A stretch of 64,000 bases of DNA from Fennellomyces sp. T-0311 (GCA_025266875.1 JALLLT010000015.1:620001-684000), one strand, 5' to 3'; numbered from the stretch's first letter, positions 42,201 through 54,426 are shown. The notes: generated by a model from the sequence alone, not told the origin. A program made the numbers and translations.

Positions 42201-44240
42201 ATTGGCGTGATTACAAAGTAACTATCCCAGCTCTTCTTTTTTTTGGGGCATTAGGTGAAAGGCGGTGGAAGTGCACATGGATGGTGTACGAGCTCTCTTC
42301 GAATGCGCAATAATTTTATATTGGGACTGAGATCCGTGATTGGTGTATCTACGACTCAGATCCTGGATCTATACTTCTCCAGACTAACACGCAAAACTCT
42401 AGCTCCCTTTTTAGCGTGTCTGGAAAACTTTAAAGTACATGCACTCAAGAATCATATGCGACATCCAATCAGTGACAGAGATCTCGACGCCTTTGCAAGT
42501 ATACAACTGCCGATTCGAGGTGAATCACGTGCGCACAACACTTGATTGATGGCAATATCCACAAATGCTTGTTGCTCATATTCGTCACCGGGATACCTAT
42601 CAAAGGATATAAAGTTGGTTTGACAACAACCCGACATCCTAGGGATCAAATCCCAACAAAAACTTCGGTACTAGATTAGATCGGTGGAAGTACTACATAC
42701 TACTGAAATGTTGGCGACGTACTACATATTAGTTGGACTACTTATATGTATACCATTACTATTATTTACATACTCCTCCAAAGAAAGTAAAGTGGACTTA
42801 TTACTTATGTAATTCATTACGGAGTGTACTTTTATTAGCTACATGCACCTGTGGCCATTTATCTGTTGATTAGGAACAGCTTGAAGTTTTGAATTCTGCT
42901 TCAGAATTCAAGATTTTGGATGGACTCTTATCAACAGCAAACAATAAGTATATACGATGTACAATTCAGCTTAACATACTTGCGTATATGCTTAACAGAT
43001 GCGAACTCTGGTGAAACAACCATAAGTGGTGATAATAGTATATGTTTCCTATCGGATAACACATATCGATTAAGCATTACCACTGCAAAAAGGTTCGATG
43101 GTTAAAAGTGGTTACAGCGGTTAAACATAAGCTTTTTAACCACTTGTATTACCATTTTTAGCAACTCAGGCGGTTAAAAAGCTTATGTTTAACCATTTCA
43201 AAAAACCATTCACCAAAATTCACCAAAAATTATTTGCAATGTACTACGATATGCACTTGCATCGTAGCTTGTCTACATGGATTAAGGATTGCACCGTATG
43301 AATGAATGAGATAAACTCAACAGAACATGATATTGACTCCAATATATCAATACGGCAATTACACTGCAGAGCAGCTATCAAAGACATCCTCAGATTCGCA
43401 TAATTAGAATAAAGGAAAGGGTTATGTACGTCCTCCATCCAATCAGACAATTCTGAAGCGAAATACTATCTAAACTGGCATCGCCAACGCACTACGTAGA
43501 AAGATAGAAAAGTATAAAACGTTGTATTCATATAAAAACAACGAGCCCATACAGAGTCTTCTTTAAGCCATGTTTTTCTTCGTATACTTTAATCCATCTT
43601 AATGTCAAATACTATATCTTTGTATCTTTTTGTACACCACATTAAATATATACGTAATATATCATTCTATACGTATCATATCTCATCAGGAGGTTACTTT
43701 TCCAAAATTACCACAACGACATGGTTCAGGCCAACTTTTTTTCTTGCGGGGCCTATAAAGGCGTAAGTGCATAGCATACTAACGAAAGCTAAACGTTGTA
43801 ATTGTACATACTAGGTATACTTTCGCCTGCTTATTTAGTAGCTGCACCCACGCGACACGACATTAATATTCCAGCATTCAGGCGAATTGATATGCTGCAT
43901 AATGTATCACGTGGTCTTTCTTGTCCTCCACGAATCTCCAGTACGCTGTAGCAGGTATGCTTTTTTTCCTAAAGCGCTTTTATATACAATGCTTGCTACA
44001 AAATAACGGTACCACAAATTTTTTTACAAGTTGAGTTGTGCAATCCTGAGCCGTATATTACTGCGTGAATATGTGTGCTGATAACCCGGTATGAAGACTG
44101 TCCAGGTTATTAATATATTGATATTATCCCAAGTTACATAGTATAAATTAATCTACAGATGTACATAGGGTAAAGGAGATGATGCAGTTTTACTCTACAA
44201 AGCAAAGTTAACAAGCTGATTATGATCGGATGTCTGCCAT
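39283..44240. other. Gene-poor 5-kb region
   Basis: No supported gene. The longest frames (plus 42255-42545, plus 41226-41459, minus 40752-40982) show no known domain. The composite inverted repeat at 43.1 kb and a TACTACAT-rich patch at 42.68-42.84 kb suggest remnants of small non-autonomous elements. I saw no tRNA. Confidence 0.5.
43119..43194. repeat. Perfect 23-bp inverted repeat with 30-bp spacer
   Basis: Arm 43119-43141 (GGTTAAACATAAGC...) and arm 43172-43194 are exact reverse complements. An additional imperfect inverted repeat overlaps: 43098-43115 (ATGGTTAAAAGTGGTTA) against the spacer side of the left arm (AACCACTTGTATTACCAT reversed). Could fold into a hairpin or be a MITE remnant; no flanking duplication was identified. 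Confidence 0.85.
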
Positions 44241-44253
44241 GAAACTTCTAGAA
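44241..44253 (+). promoter_or_regulatory. Heat-shock element of the Hsp20 gene
   Basis: GAA-ac-TTC-ta-GAA: three alternating 5-bp units, a perfect minimal heat-shock factor site, 151 bp before the Hsp20 ATG. Binding by Hsf1 is inferred from the consensus. Confidence 0.75.
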
Positions 44254-44339
44254 ATCGCTGCTACTGTTGCCAGTACCTTAACTAGAGTTGTCAGAAACTG
44301 GTTTAGGTTTCGAAAAGTTTTGGACAATGAATAGAGAAA

Positions 44340-44346
44340 TATAAAT
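44340..44346 (+). promoter_or_regulatory. TATA box of the Hsp20 gene
   Basis: TATAAAT 58 bp before the ATG and 87 bp after the heat-shock element, a usual heat-shock promoter arrangement. Confidence 0.6.
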
Positions 44347-44403
44347 GCTGCTTTCGTTTTACAGTACCGGCTCTGTACTCTTTTCTCTGCATTTTACTTC
44401 AAC

Positions 44404-44853
44404 ATGAGCATCCCTTCATTGGCAATTGCTGATCGATCCTTCCAAAACGAAGTCGACTACTTTTTCAACAGCCTGTATTCTGACATTTACTACACCTCTC
44501 CCTCCCGCAAATCTAGTAAGGGTACCAAGAGACCTTTGGTGAACATTTATGAAAACGATGGAGAGTGGATCCTCCGCGCTGAGTTCCCCGGTGTGAAGAA
44601 GGAGGACATAACCGTCAAAGTGACCCAAAAATACATTGTTATTTCTGCAGAATCCAAGTTTGGCCAGAAGTACGCCAAGGAGAGCCTGCGGTATCAGGAA
44701 TCGTACGAACGCACCTACAATCGTCAGCTCCCGATTCCCGCCAACATAGATCATGAGAACATTGCTGCCAAGTTCGATAACGGCATTTTGGAGGTGACGT
44801 TTCCCAAAGATCCCAACCAAACCAAATACAATCGGGTGATTGTTCTGGATTAA
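44404..44853 (+). CDS. Small heat-shock protein, Hsp20/alpha-crystallin family
   Basis: ATP-independent holdase chaperone that binds unfolding proteins and assembles into oligomers in the cytosol. Intronless, 149 residues, usual size; lack of introns is common for heat-shock genes. The alpha-crystallin domain spans about residues 45-149: NIYENDGEWILRAEFPGVKKEDI opens it (quoted in part), then VKVTQKYIVISAE, then the loop with YERTYNRQLPIPANID and the beta-strand FDNGILEVTFPK, the conserved A-x-x-x-n-G-v-L-type motif. The C-terminus carries VIVLD in the place of the I-x-I/V anchor. Heat induction is supported by the upstream HSE and TATA box. Confidence 0.93.
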   Translation: MSIPSLAIADRSFQNEVDYFFNSLYSDIYYTSPSRKSSKGTKRPLVNIYENDGEWILRAEFPGVKKEDITVKVTQKYIVISAESKFGQKYAKESLRYQESYERTYNRQLPIPANIDHENIAAKFDNGILEVTFPKDPNQTKYNRVIVLD

Positions 44854-45567
44854 GAAATCATCTTTTTCTTCTTAGCATGTGCTGTGGATACGTCTTCTAC
44901 ATGTCTCTTATGATATGATCCTCTCAAGAGCAATAAAAAAATTATATGAAAGTGTAGTAAGAAGTTCGGAGATATCCCCGTACATCTAAAGCTTATGTGG
45001 TCAAAGCTCAACATAGACCGAAGTTTCGACATGTGTGTTTAAAAGTTCAAAAAGCGTAAGCGGAACATCCTGCTTGAGCACTTCATCATATGGTTTCACT
45101 CAGGTTTTCTTATCATCGCTCCTTCCATAAGAGTATACCACATGTGGGACTGTTAACTCGGGATTGATAGCTCGAACGTTGGTGCAAAAGGGTACGTTGA
45201 CAACAGCTCGAGTATGGATCCGAAATCTGAGAACCGGATGAGTGCATCTCTTTATCTTTCAATTGGTATTTACACACATGGTACCAAAATATAGACTGTT
45301 TTTATAATTTAACGACGATACGGTATGTTATTTGTTAGAATTTGAAGCTTAGAGCCACGTTTGGTATCCCTTGATTTTATGCGGCAGGTAGTCAATGGAA
45401 AAACTTTTTTCATGACATCCCGATAAGCAGGCTTATTATTTCATATACAAATCAATATTATGTTGTTTTTGGGCGCTAAATTTGTGCAACAGCAGTTAAA
45501 CACTTTAAAACAAATCAAGGTACTTTCATAAATAAACCACTTCTTTCTTATCTTTCGATACAAAAAA
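44854..45567. other. Intergenic spacer
   Basis: 3' UTR of Hsp20 (AATAAAA at about 44931) and the promoter of the transporter. Nothing else seen. Confidence 0.55.
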
Positions 45568-47426
45568 ATGGATGCCGCAACGGCTATTGCAAAGCCCCAA
45601 CAGCAGTACATGGCAATACCCAGTGAAGACTGGTATCAAAAAAGACACGAAAAGAACCCCGAGGGATCAGTCTATGCTGTTCAAGAAGACGGGGATGAAG
45701 AACTTTATGATTGTACTTTGCCCCCTGTTGACAGCAAGCAAGCGTGGCTTGTCGCTTTTGGTACTCTATTGATATCAATTCCAATGGGTCTTCCAAACGC
45801 ATGGTAGGATACCTTTATCGTCAAGTAAGGAAGTTTACTAATAGTCACTCAAGGGGTACGTTAGGAAAATGCTTCACCATAGTATTATAGCTAACATGGA
45901 AGCAAAAAGGTGTCATGCAAGATTATTACCAACGAACGAATGCCTTCCCTGAGCCAGACGCCAGTGCGAAGCTAACATTTGTGGGAAGCTTATTCCAAGG
46001 AACAACTTTTGCTCTCGTATTCTTTACCAACATTCTATACTCAGTGATGGGTCCAAAGCGGCTATTAATCCTGGCGACAATTGTGCTATTGATCGGCTTA
46101 ATTTTAACAGGAGCAGCGACATCTGTAAGTATACCGAGCTATGGTGCGGTACGTAAGAAAATTGACTTTAATGAATGAAAGATATCAACATTGTACTTTT
46201 CCTTGAGTCTATGTGTTGGATTTGGGATAGGCGCCACTCAAGCAGTAAGTGGAGTTTCTCAAGTGGACTTTTTGTGATTAATTAACACTTTTATGGAGTA
46301 GATTGCTACCAGGATTGTACCAGGTTGGTTTGTCAGATACCGAAGCACAGCGTGTGGCATCCATGCATGCATGCTGCCCTTCGGAGGTTTGATTTTCCCT
46401 TATGTAATGGTATCCATCAACAAGACACTTGGACCATCATGGTATGTAACTTTTGCTGCACTCATCTTCACCGCAAAATCAATCGCTTATTTCTCGATCT
46501 CCAAGGACATTTTATATAATTGGCATTGTTTCTTGCATGGCTAATATGGTTGCATACACCATTATCCGAGAAAGACAACCTCCGTCAAACACCATGCAAG
46601 AACTAAGGAGCGTGCTTGACTTCGGTGTGCTTAAAAACTTTAATCTTATTATATGGATCCTAATCCACCCGCTCCACCTTTTCGCCCAATATATCGCATA
46701 TGCATTCTTGCCATGTAGGTTTACTGTATGTTTCATGAAGACGCGATGATGAGCTTACAAATCAAGTTACCGTGTACTATTCAGTGGATGCCACACGTAT
46801 CGGACTGTCGGACGTGCAAGGAGCAACTCTTGTTTCAATATTATCGGGGACAAGTCTTGTGGGAAGAATCTGTACAGGGTAAATACAATTCAAAACTATT
46901 AAGGTGGAACTTCATGCAGTGGCTAAAAAATATATATCCATAACTTACTTCATTTAGCTACGCTGCGGACAAGATTGGAAACTTAAATATGTATATCTTA
47001 TCTATGATTATCTCGACGATTGCTCTTTGGGTGGTTTGGGTATCCGCTCGTAGTTTTGGCGGGTTGGTCGTTTTTGCTTTGATGGATGGTTTTGTTTGTG
47101 GATGTTTCGCCTCAGTTGGTAATACTTCTCATGACATGCGAATGCTACTACATATTTAGTGTGCTTATTGTTTATGCTTTTTAGTTCTTTCATTGGTTCT
47201 TGCGTTTGTCGGGCCAAAGGACTATCCAGCAGCAAATGGAATCCGATCAATCGTATACATTACCTCTGTTTTTGGTCCTCTGTTGGCAGGTCATTTGGAG
47301 TCGTTGGATCCTTCTCATCCTTTTCTGTACAGTAAGATCGTTGCTGGTTCTGGTGCTGCAACGGCTGGATTGCTCGCTTTATTTTTGAAATTCCGTGTGG
47401 AAAAGCAGCCTTTTGCAAAAGTATAA
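45568..47426 (+). CDS. SLC16/monocarboxylate-type MFS transporter
   Basis: Twelve-helix major facilitator of the monocarboxylate porter (MCT/Mch) type, plasma or internal membrane; substrate unknown. Exons 45568-45803, 45854-45855, 45910-46124, 46182-46244, 46302-46441, 46506-46714, 46767-46878, 46958-47118, 47185-47426; 459 residues. Seen: a hydrophilic N-terminus, helix 1 ending GLPNAW-GVMQDYYQR, FVGSLFQG, LYFSLSLCVGFGIGATQA, the cytosolic loop with RIVPGWFVRYRS, LPFGGLIFPYV, and SVDATRIGLSDVQGATL. Everything from exon 3 on splices cleanly. The join from helix 1 works only with a 2-nt exon (GG) between two introns, or else a 1-nt deletion exists (see findings). If the latter, this is a pseudogene or an assembly error. 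Confidence 0.82.
45804..45909 (+). other. Twin introns flanking a 2-nt micro-exon candidate
   Basis: Intron a: 45804-45853, GTAGGA, branch TACTAAT (45836-45842), AAG. Micro-exon GG 45854-45855. Intron b: 45856-45909, GTACGT, branch CTAAC (45891-45895), AAG. Each intron is 50-54 nt with the branch A 11-15 nt before its AG, like others in this window. Confidence 0.5.
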
Positions 47427-47996
47427 AAATATTTTCACTATTGCTTGTGTGGCTTCTTTTACATTTCAGTGCTATTGATTGTTTATATTCTGAAAGCAGT
47501 TACGGAGATTGAAGGTTACAGGGATATGTCCTTTTATTGCTCTTTTCCGAAACTTGTGTATTTCAGCGTAGTCCGTAATCATCACACAGCTTGTACACAC
47601 AAGGCAATAAAGAATGGTGACAATCATCGTATCGAAAATAACAAGGTAACTACAAATTAATCGGTTGATGCTTAACATTTTATTATGTAAAAAAAAAAGA
47701 GGTTAATATGACAAATGTAAAACATGATCATACACGTGTATCTAATCGACATTTGACATAGGTAGCATAAACAAAAGTGTTTGATCTAATATGACAGTGT
47801 GTTACATTTGCGTAATAAACAAAATGAAAAGATGTGCCCGTTGTTGAGTGTTACTGGTCTACACAACATGACGTGCAGAATTCTGTATTACGAATGGTCA
47901 GAAAATAAACTACAGAGAGAGAAAAGAGTTGAGAGGTGAAGAAAGGGGGAGGGGTTTTGAAGTGAAAGCGGCGATGTTCTTTATATCATTTTTCCG
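47427..47996. other. Intergenic, convergent 3' regions
   Basis: Transporter 3' UTR and 3' UTR of the minus-strand Hsp70-like gene. No other gene seen. Confidence 0.55.
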
Positions 47997-50511
47997 TTAA
48001 TGCTGTCCATAGTAGGAACTCGGAGGGTAACCTTGTGAAGTTGGAGGATAACCAGAGTAATACGACTGAGATGGAGGATAGCCTTGCGAGTACTGCTGCT
48101 GCTGGTAATAGTCACCACCACCTTGCACGGGTGGATACCCTCCACCATACATATTATTTGCTGGTGGATAACCGCCAGCGGTGGAATATCCGGCCTGCTG
48201 TGCATTGCTCATGGTAGGCGTACCATATGTGTATGATTGTTGATGACCGTGAAGTGACACCTGACTGCCGGCGGGATCAGTCAAGGCATAGGGGTTAGGA
48301 GCCGCCAAGCCTGCGGTTGGTGGGGGCATCATCTGCGACCCTGGGTACTCGAGTTGATTCTGACCAGCTGTACCACTGTACGAATCGGACGCATCGAATG
48401 ACGATGTAAACACGAACGATTTGTCACGGATCACACACTCAATCTTGATTTCTGTCAAACCAAAGTACATTCGAATCGTCATAGGAATCTTATCGCCCGG
48501 TCTACAGCCTTCCAGTGTAGGCATACGAATGGGGAAATGGCCGACTTTCTTGACGAGTTGGTGGGTAGTTAAACGAGGTGGTGGTCCATCGTCATCAAAG
48601 GCGAACAGATCTAACGAATAACATAATTTGAGATTGTGTTGCACACATTCCGACAAGCCATTCTCGAAATATAACTCACCTGAGTCGGTGTCATTGGGAT
48701 AGCTGATAACAAAGTTCTTGGACACGCATTCATCCACTTTGACACTTTGTCCTTTCTGTACGTACACACTGAAGCGCTGACGACAGTAAGTTCGTTGGTC
48801 AACACCGACAACAGAGTACTCTGGCGGATCAAGCTCTGGGTTGAAAATCATGCGGGTCTCCACACCGTAGGCACGTCTGGACACACGCTCAGTGACAATT
48901 TGAGGATTGAGGCCAAAGTAGACAGCACCACGGACGACGGCCAATTCACCTCTTGGAGGAACACCAATCATGCCGACACGGTTGGCAAACACTTCCTCGA
49001 CTCGGCGGAACAGGTAGTTGGACTGGCCAAAACCACCGACCAAGAAAATTGCCTCCAAATTATTGGGTGATTGCACCAATTGTCCCTCAATCAACTGTAA
49101 CACCTGCTCAATTACGGGCTCAAACACCTGCTCTCTCAGTTCTTGCGCGGGAAGACACAGCGAGCCGTTCTCAAGGCCAATACTTTCGTCGGTCAAGTCG
49201 CCAAGACCCATTGAAGCTGGAAGATCCAGGAAATGATCCTCGTAACCGTCAAACTCAGGCTAACCATAAATTGCGTAAGATACTAATAATAGCAATGATT
49301 TCCCTTTCCTGTTTACCTTAATAATGTTGACGAACGTATCCATGATATGCTCCATGGCCGAATCATTGATGCTTCCAAAGTGATAAAACTTGTGTTTAAT
49401 GTATTCGCGCATACGCAAATCCAGAAAACCAGAGCCACATGAACCACCATGACCGTTTGTAACTTCCTTCAAAGTTCGTCTAGCCGAGCCAAAAAAAAAA
49501 CGTCATGTGAGTATATGACCAAATTTATCCGATGCCCACCAATGTTCTCTTGCTCTTTTACCTTCCACCAGGTTGTTGATCAATCTCAAAGACGATCAAA
49601 TCAACAGTACCACCGCCAGCATCACAGATCATGAAGCGCTGGCCATGAACCAAATTGAACTGCTCCGACTTTTTCTCACAGTAAAGAGCCGCAGCTTCAG
49701 GTTCAGAAATCAGCATGAGCCGTTCAGGATGGTCTCCACGTTGCACAAGGCCTGCGCGAATAGAAGCCTCACGCATAGCAGCCTTGGCACGGTCACTCCA
49801 CATGGCAGGAACTGTCAAGCACTAATAACCACAGTAACGTTGTCATTGATTAACCTCACTGGTTGTTACCATGCTTACAATAACTTACGTAACGGAACTT
49901 GCTTTGATCATAGTTACCGGCGAAACCCTTCAACAGTTCAGTGCAGACGTGTTGGTGGAAAGCAGACAGATAGTCAGCGATGACATCGATCACTTGAAGG
50001 TTGTTGGGAAGCGCTTCCTGTTGTAAGTGTTCGTCGAGATACAGTTTGAACTTGGAGAGCAGCAGAAAGTCGACACTGTTAGGCTTCATTGCCTGTCGTC
50101 GTGCACCGTGGCCCCAATCTACAAGTTGCGTTGATCCCTTTCGATACAACGATAACGTAGGTGTCTGTACAATTAAGCGTTAGATTTGCTACGTTCCATT
50201 TTAGTATATGCACATGTCGGTACCTTTGGGTACACATGGTTGTTTTGCTTTGGCCTAAGTAACAAAAGGAAGCGTTAGCGAGGAACAAGCTCGTTGAGAT
50301 GGGTTGAAAAACGGTTTACCATTTGACAATATCGATCACTTCTTCATTTTGCGCAAATGCGTAGCAACAACCCGAAAACGTGGTGCCTTTTTTAGATGGG
50401 ACAAGGTTAAAGATGCCGGACGTTTTGTAGGAAGTAAGCAGACTTACCAAAGTCAATGCCGACAATGACTGGGTAGTCAGCATAATTGAATGCGGAAGAT
50501 GAGGGTTCCAT
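47997..50511 (-). CDS. Hsp70-like protein of HSPA12 type with YPP/Q-rich tail
   Basis: Actin-like ATPase fold of the HSPA12-related Hsp70 branch, which is expanded in Mucoromycota; role unproven, probably a cytosolic chaperone-like or signalling ATPase. Exons 50511-50448, 50386-50320, 50254-50224, 50164-49889, 49821-49562, 49479-49317, 49259-47997; 707 residues. Seen: phosphate-1 loop GIDFGTTFSG (18-27), CLTVPAMWSD, ISEPEAAALY, the phosphate-2 loop ICDAGGGTVDL, and IFLVGGFGQS. It lacks a typical Hsp70 substrate-binding domain with EEVD. The last ~130 residues are rich in Tyr-Pro-Pro, Gly and Gln (YSQGYPPSQSYY), a low-complexity, prion-like composition. It is convergent with the transporter. 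Confidence 0.9.
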
Positions 50512-52553
50512 AGTTCGGCCTCACCAAAGTTACCGAGAATATAAAATGAAGAAAAGGGGGCTATGGGTCAACGCACTCTAGTAAATCGAAATGAAACGCT
50601 GGGCCCCAAATTCAAAAATAGCATTTGGGTGATGGCCGCACGCCACCATATTTTTCGCTACTGTCCGTTCCGCGATCCATGAGCACGTCCCCCTTCTCGA
50701 GCTAGCCGTTTTTCTTCGTTCCTTCATCTCTTTCTCTTTTGCTTTTCCTGCATTTCTTTGCTGGAACAAGCTCAACTTTTTTTTATATGAGTGGCGAAAA
50801 CTCAGCATTTATATTTGAGCTCGATCGGCCGAGAACAAAGCCCTCGGTTCTCAGCCCAGTCTTGTCATTCGGTGGCGGAGCCTCATTTACGACGATCATC
50901 CACACTAAAATAACAGTAGGCCAGCTTAGGCCACCTGCAAGCAACATTTTGCATTGCTTTTGTTTCAAATCAAGTCCCAGAACAACACAGTGCCTTATCA
51001 GTGACCACTTATCGATAGAAAAAGGTGCACTGGCATTTGACTAAAAGCGCCATATCAGGCAATTTGTTGGAACGGAGAGATACTGGAGTGTGGACGCGAT
51101 TAAAGTACATCTTCTGTAGATCTCCATGCTGACATATTACTGAGTACAATGACAATAGAATTTGGAATAAGCTTTGCCAATCAAGGAACATTGTACTGTA
51201 TTCTTACGGATGAATTTTAATTTCCACGTGGTGAACTTCGCTAGCCCGCCACCACCACCACCAATAGCATTTCGTCCTTGTCGAGAGGGGGTATCTCCTA
51301 ATAGATAAAAAACGTGTGGCAATGAAGGCTAATCAAAATCTAGGTCGGGTTGCAAGGAAAAGGACAAACACAATCATATGTCATCGATTTTTCCTGCAAT
51401 TCGATTTGGGAATATGATAAGTTTATCACTGATCCTTCTTAAAGCACAAGATTTTACCAAGTATGACCAATTTTTATGACAAGCCATATTGTACTCAAAG
51501 ATAAAGGGGATTCCAATTAAAAAAGCTTCTCTTTTGCCCTGCAGAACATCTTCCGATTCAAAAAAAGACTTCCTTGTACTGGTCAAGACAGTGGAATGGT
51601 CCGCGGAGCAAATCCAGAGCAAGACAACAAGATGGGGGAAAAGGGTTCAAAAGGAGAAATGTCAAATAACAATCCATGGTTGATAAGAGCTCCTATAAGA
51701 AGCATGAGGGAGAGTTATATCGGAAGCATTCCATTCGGATTATGCGTATTTCAGTGTAAATGCATTATCATAAGCAGTGATTGTTTGTGCAGCACATACA
51801 TTTCGGCGAGATGATCAGCGAAGCACAGCGATAACGACCACACGCAACTTTAATCGATCGCTTGAAAACGACAGGGTATATAAGGCAAATCTTTCCCGCG
51901 CTTGATTAGTATAATTTTGATTTATCTTTCATAAAAAGGGGACCCTGAGTCTGTAACCGGCAGGGAGCGAACTTGAGGAGGGCACAAGATGGTGTGGCAG
52001 CTGAGCATATATGATTTCTTATGCAGATGATCAAATCGAATAAAGATAAAATAAAGCATCATGGCCAATGCAGCTGCAAAACAGTTCCCCGGTCAAGGGC
52101 GTATATCCCGTTCACTCCCATTTGCAAGGCGAACTTTTTCCTCTCACTAATGCTGTTATCTCTAGGAGTAGAAGCCTCTCTGTTATGCTCCTTAAAGAAA
52201 ATCGTTATCTATTATGTGCATCATGTAAAGAAGGGTAGGTGACAAGTTTGCCTAAAGCGGAGCTATTAGACTTTCTATCCGGGTTGTGTGGTTGGCACAT
52301 ATAAAATAATACAGTAAGATTAGGCGGAGTATATTATATTCCAGATAAGAAAAACTACGCCGATCTATATACTGACAAAGGCGTGCCAGTGGTGGATAGC
52401 GCATCTACAGAAAGTACTTTAGACACAGAACTTACTTTTAAGATCAGAAAACGTGCCTTATTTAAACGGAAGTGTTCCTTCCTTCCATTTTTCTTCTTCT
52501 TTTTGCAAACATCTTTTTCACACTTATTGTATACCAACACACGCATAACAACA
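50512..52553. other. Divergent intergenic region
   Basis: 2 kb between the Hsp70-like gene (minus) and the methyltransferase gene (plus). A pyrimidine-rich leader lies just before the ATG at 52554. No gene I can support; frames at 51374-51814 are short and motif-free. Confidence 0.5.
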
Positions 52554-54426
52554 ATGGGCAACCAACAATCCCAGTCCGGCGTTCCCGATGTAGTAGCTTC
52601 CAGTTTATCTCCCAAAGGCCGACGACGTATTTCAAAATCCCCTTTCCTACAAACTTTCATGGAGACTGCCAATGCACCACGCAACATGCCTTCGTTGACC
52701 AGCACTTGGTACGAAACGTCTAGTCCCTTGTACACCAACGGCCCTCAACGAAAAAAAGCGGTGCTGCAACAAAACAATGCCCAGCCCTTGGCAACACAGA
52801 ATCAAAACCAGCAGGTGGTTACCACCACGACTACAACTCGACGAGGATCAGGCAATTCCAAATCCCCGCAATACGTCGTAACTACAACGACATATTATAT
52901 TAAAGGCGCGTCTAAACGCGCAAGTAGCTCAGAAGGGTCATCACCATTAAAAGATCCGAGTCGCCGCCTGTCATCCATTAGTCAAGCCCCAAGCCAAGCA
53001 TCATCGTCCAATGCGTCAGTATTTTCAGATATCGATCTTTGGCGACCCCCGAAGAACCTCGAGTATACAACTGTGGATGGACGCAAATTTATGACTGCTC
53101 CAGGTATACCGTACAGGATGGTGTGTGATGACGACGAGTCAGATCGACTGATCATTTTGGTAAGCGGTTCTTGACAATCGATCGAAACTCTCCCTTAACC
53201 CAGTTTATTGCCAATTTAGCATTTTTTGCTCAAGTACGCGTTCAACGGCAACGTGGTAGCCCCTATTGGCGATATCTTGACGAATGCAACCCTCTGTGGA
53301 GGTGGCAGCAAACAGAAGCGGCCGCAGGTGGTTGATGTAGGGTGCGGACCGGGCACATGGTAAGGCAAAACAAAGGGATAGTACAGTTTGTTTTTTATTT
53401 GCCTCCTTACAAGAATCGATCGTCCTATAGGGTACTGGAGATGGCAACCGAATTTCCTAATGCAGGTAAGATCCCATGGGGGTGCTTGTGGTCGTGAGGA
53501 GGCTTTTTTTCTTATCTATGAATGTGCTAACACCTTCGTGGTATTAAGATTTTCATGGAGTCGACATCTGCCCTATGTTTCCAGGCACTATTAAACCTAG
53601 CAACGCCATCTTCAGACAACAGAATATTCTGGATGGCTTACCATATCCAGACAACAGCATCGATTATTTGCATGTTCGTTTGATGCTTAGTTGTCTCACA
53701 CAAGCACAGGCACTCAAGTTGTTGGGAGAAATCATGCGGGTCCTTAAACCCGGAGCCTATGTGGAACTACGTGACGTGGAATACCGTATTCAGCGACCTG
53801 GACCTGTGACGGATGCGCTGGTCAACCGAAAATGTAAGTGGTCCTTATCTATCATGATAGAGGAGCTCTGTGATTGATAATCTTTTCCTTTCTGCAAAGT
53901 ATACGACATATTTGACAAATCGTACGATATCAAGTTTGACCTTAGTCATCACATGTCTACCCTGCTCATGATGTCTTCCAAGCAAGATGGCTTTGTGGAC
54001 GTGCACCAAGATAAAATCACTATCCCGCTTGGATGGGGAGGCCAGCTTGGTGAAATCCATTCCCAGAACCTAGAGGCATTTATGAAATCGCTGGATCCAA
54101 AGATTCGGGAGGCAACGACAACGCAGCAAAAGCTGTCAAATTGGGAACCTGCCGGTATGGATCACACGACAACGATGCTGACGGATTCCGCAATCGAGCA
54201 TATGATGCGAGAATGTGCAAAGTATCAATCACATCTGAACTGGTTCGTGTGCTACGGTCGGAAGCCATCCATTGTTCCCACTGCCTCTCCGCCCGAATCA
54301 ACCACAATCACTCCCGCCGTGTCAGCCGTCGGCGTGGACGCTGTTGTTGGCCCAACACCCTCGTCTCCGATCGAGCAAGGCGCATGGGAGTCCATCAACG
54401 ATTTTGCCGACGGCTATGTCGACTAA
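52554..54426 (+). CDS. SAM-dependent methyltransferase with long disordered N-terminus
   Basis: Class I methyltransferase of the LaeA/Methyltransf_25-like type seen widely in Mucoromycota. Exons 52554-53159, 53220-53359, 53431-53465, 53549-53833, 53900-54426; 530 residues. The first ~180 residues are Ser/Thr/Gln-rich with a (VTTTT) tract. The start MGNQQSQ fits an N-myristoylation signal (Gly2, Ser6), so membrane association is possible. Motif I VDVGCGPGTW lies at about 239-249; then WVLEMATEFP, GVDICPMFPG (acidic motif II), LDGLPYPDNSIDYLHVR (motif IV region) and VLKPGAYVELRDVE (post-motif). Substrate unknown. I chose the Met at 52554 because the upstream frame is pyrimidine-rich leader. Confidence 0.87.
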
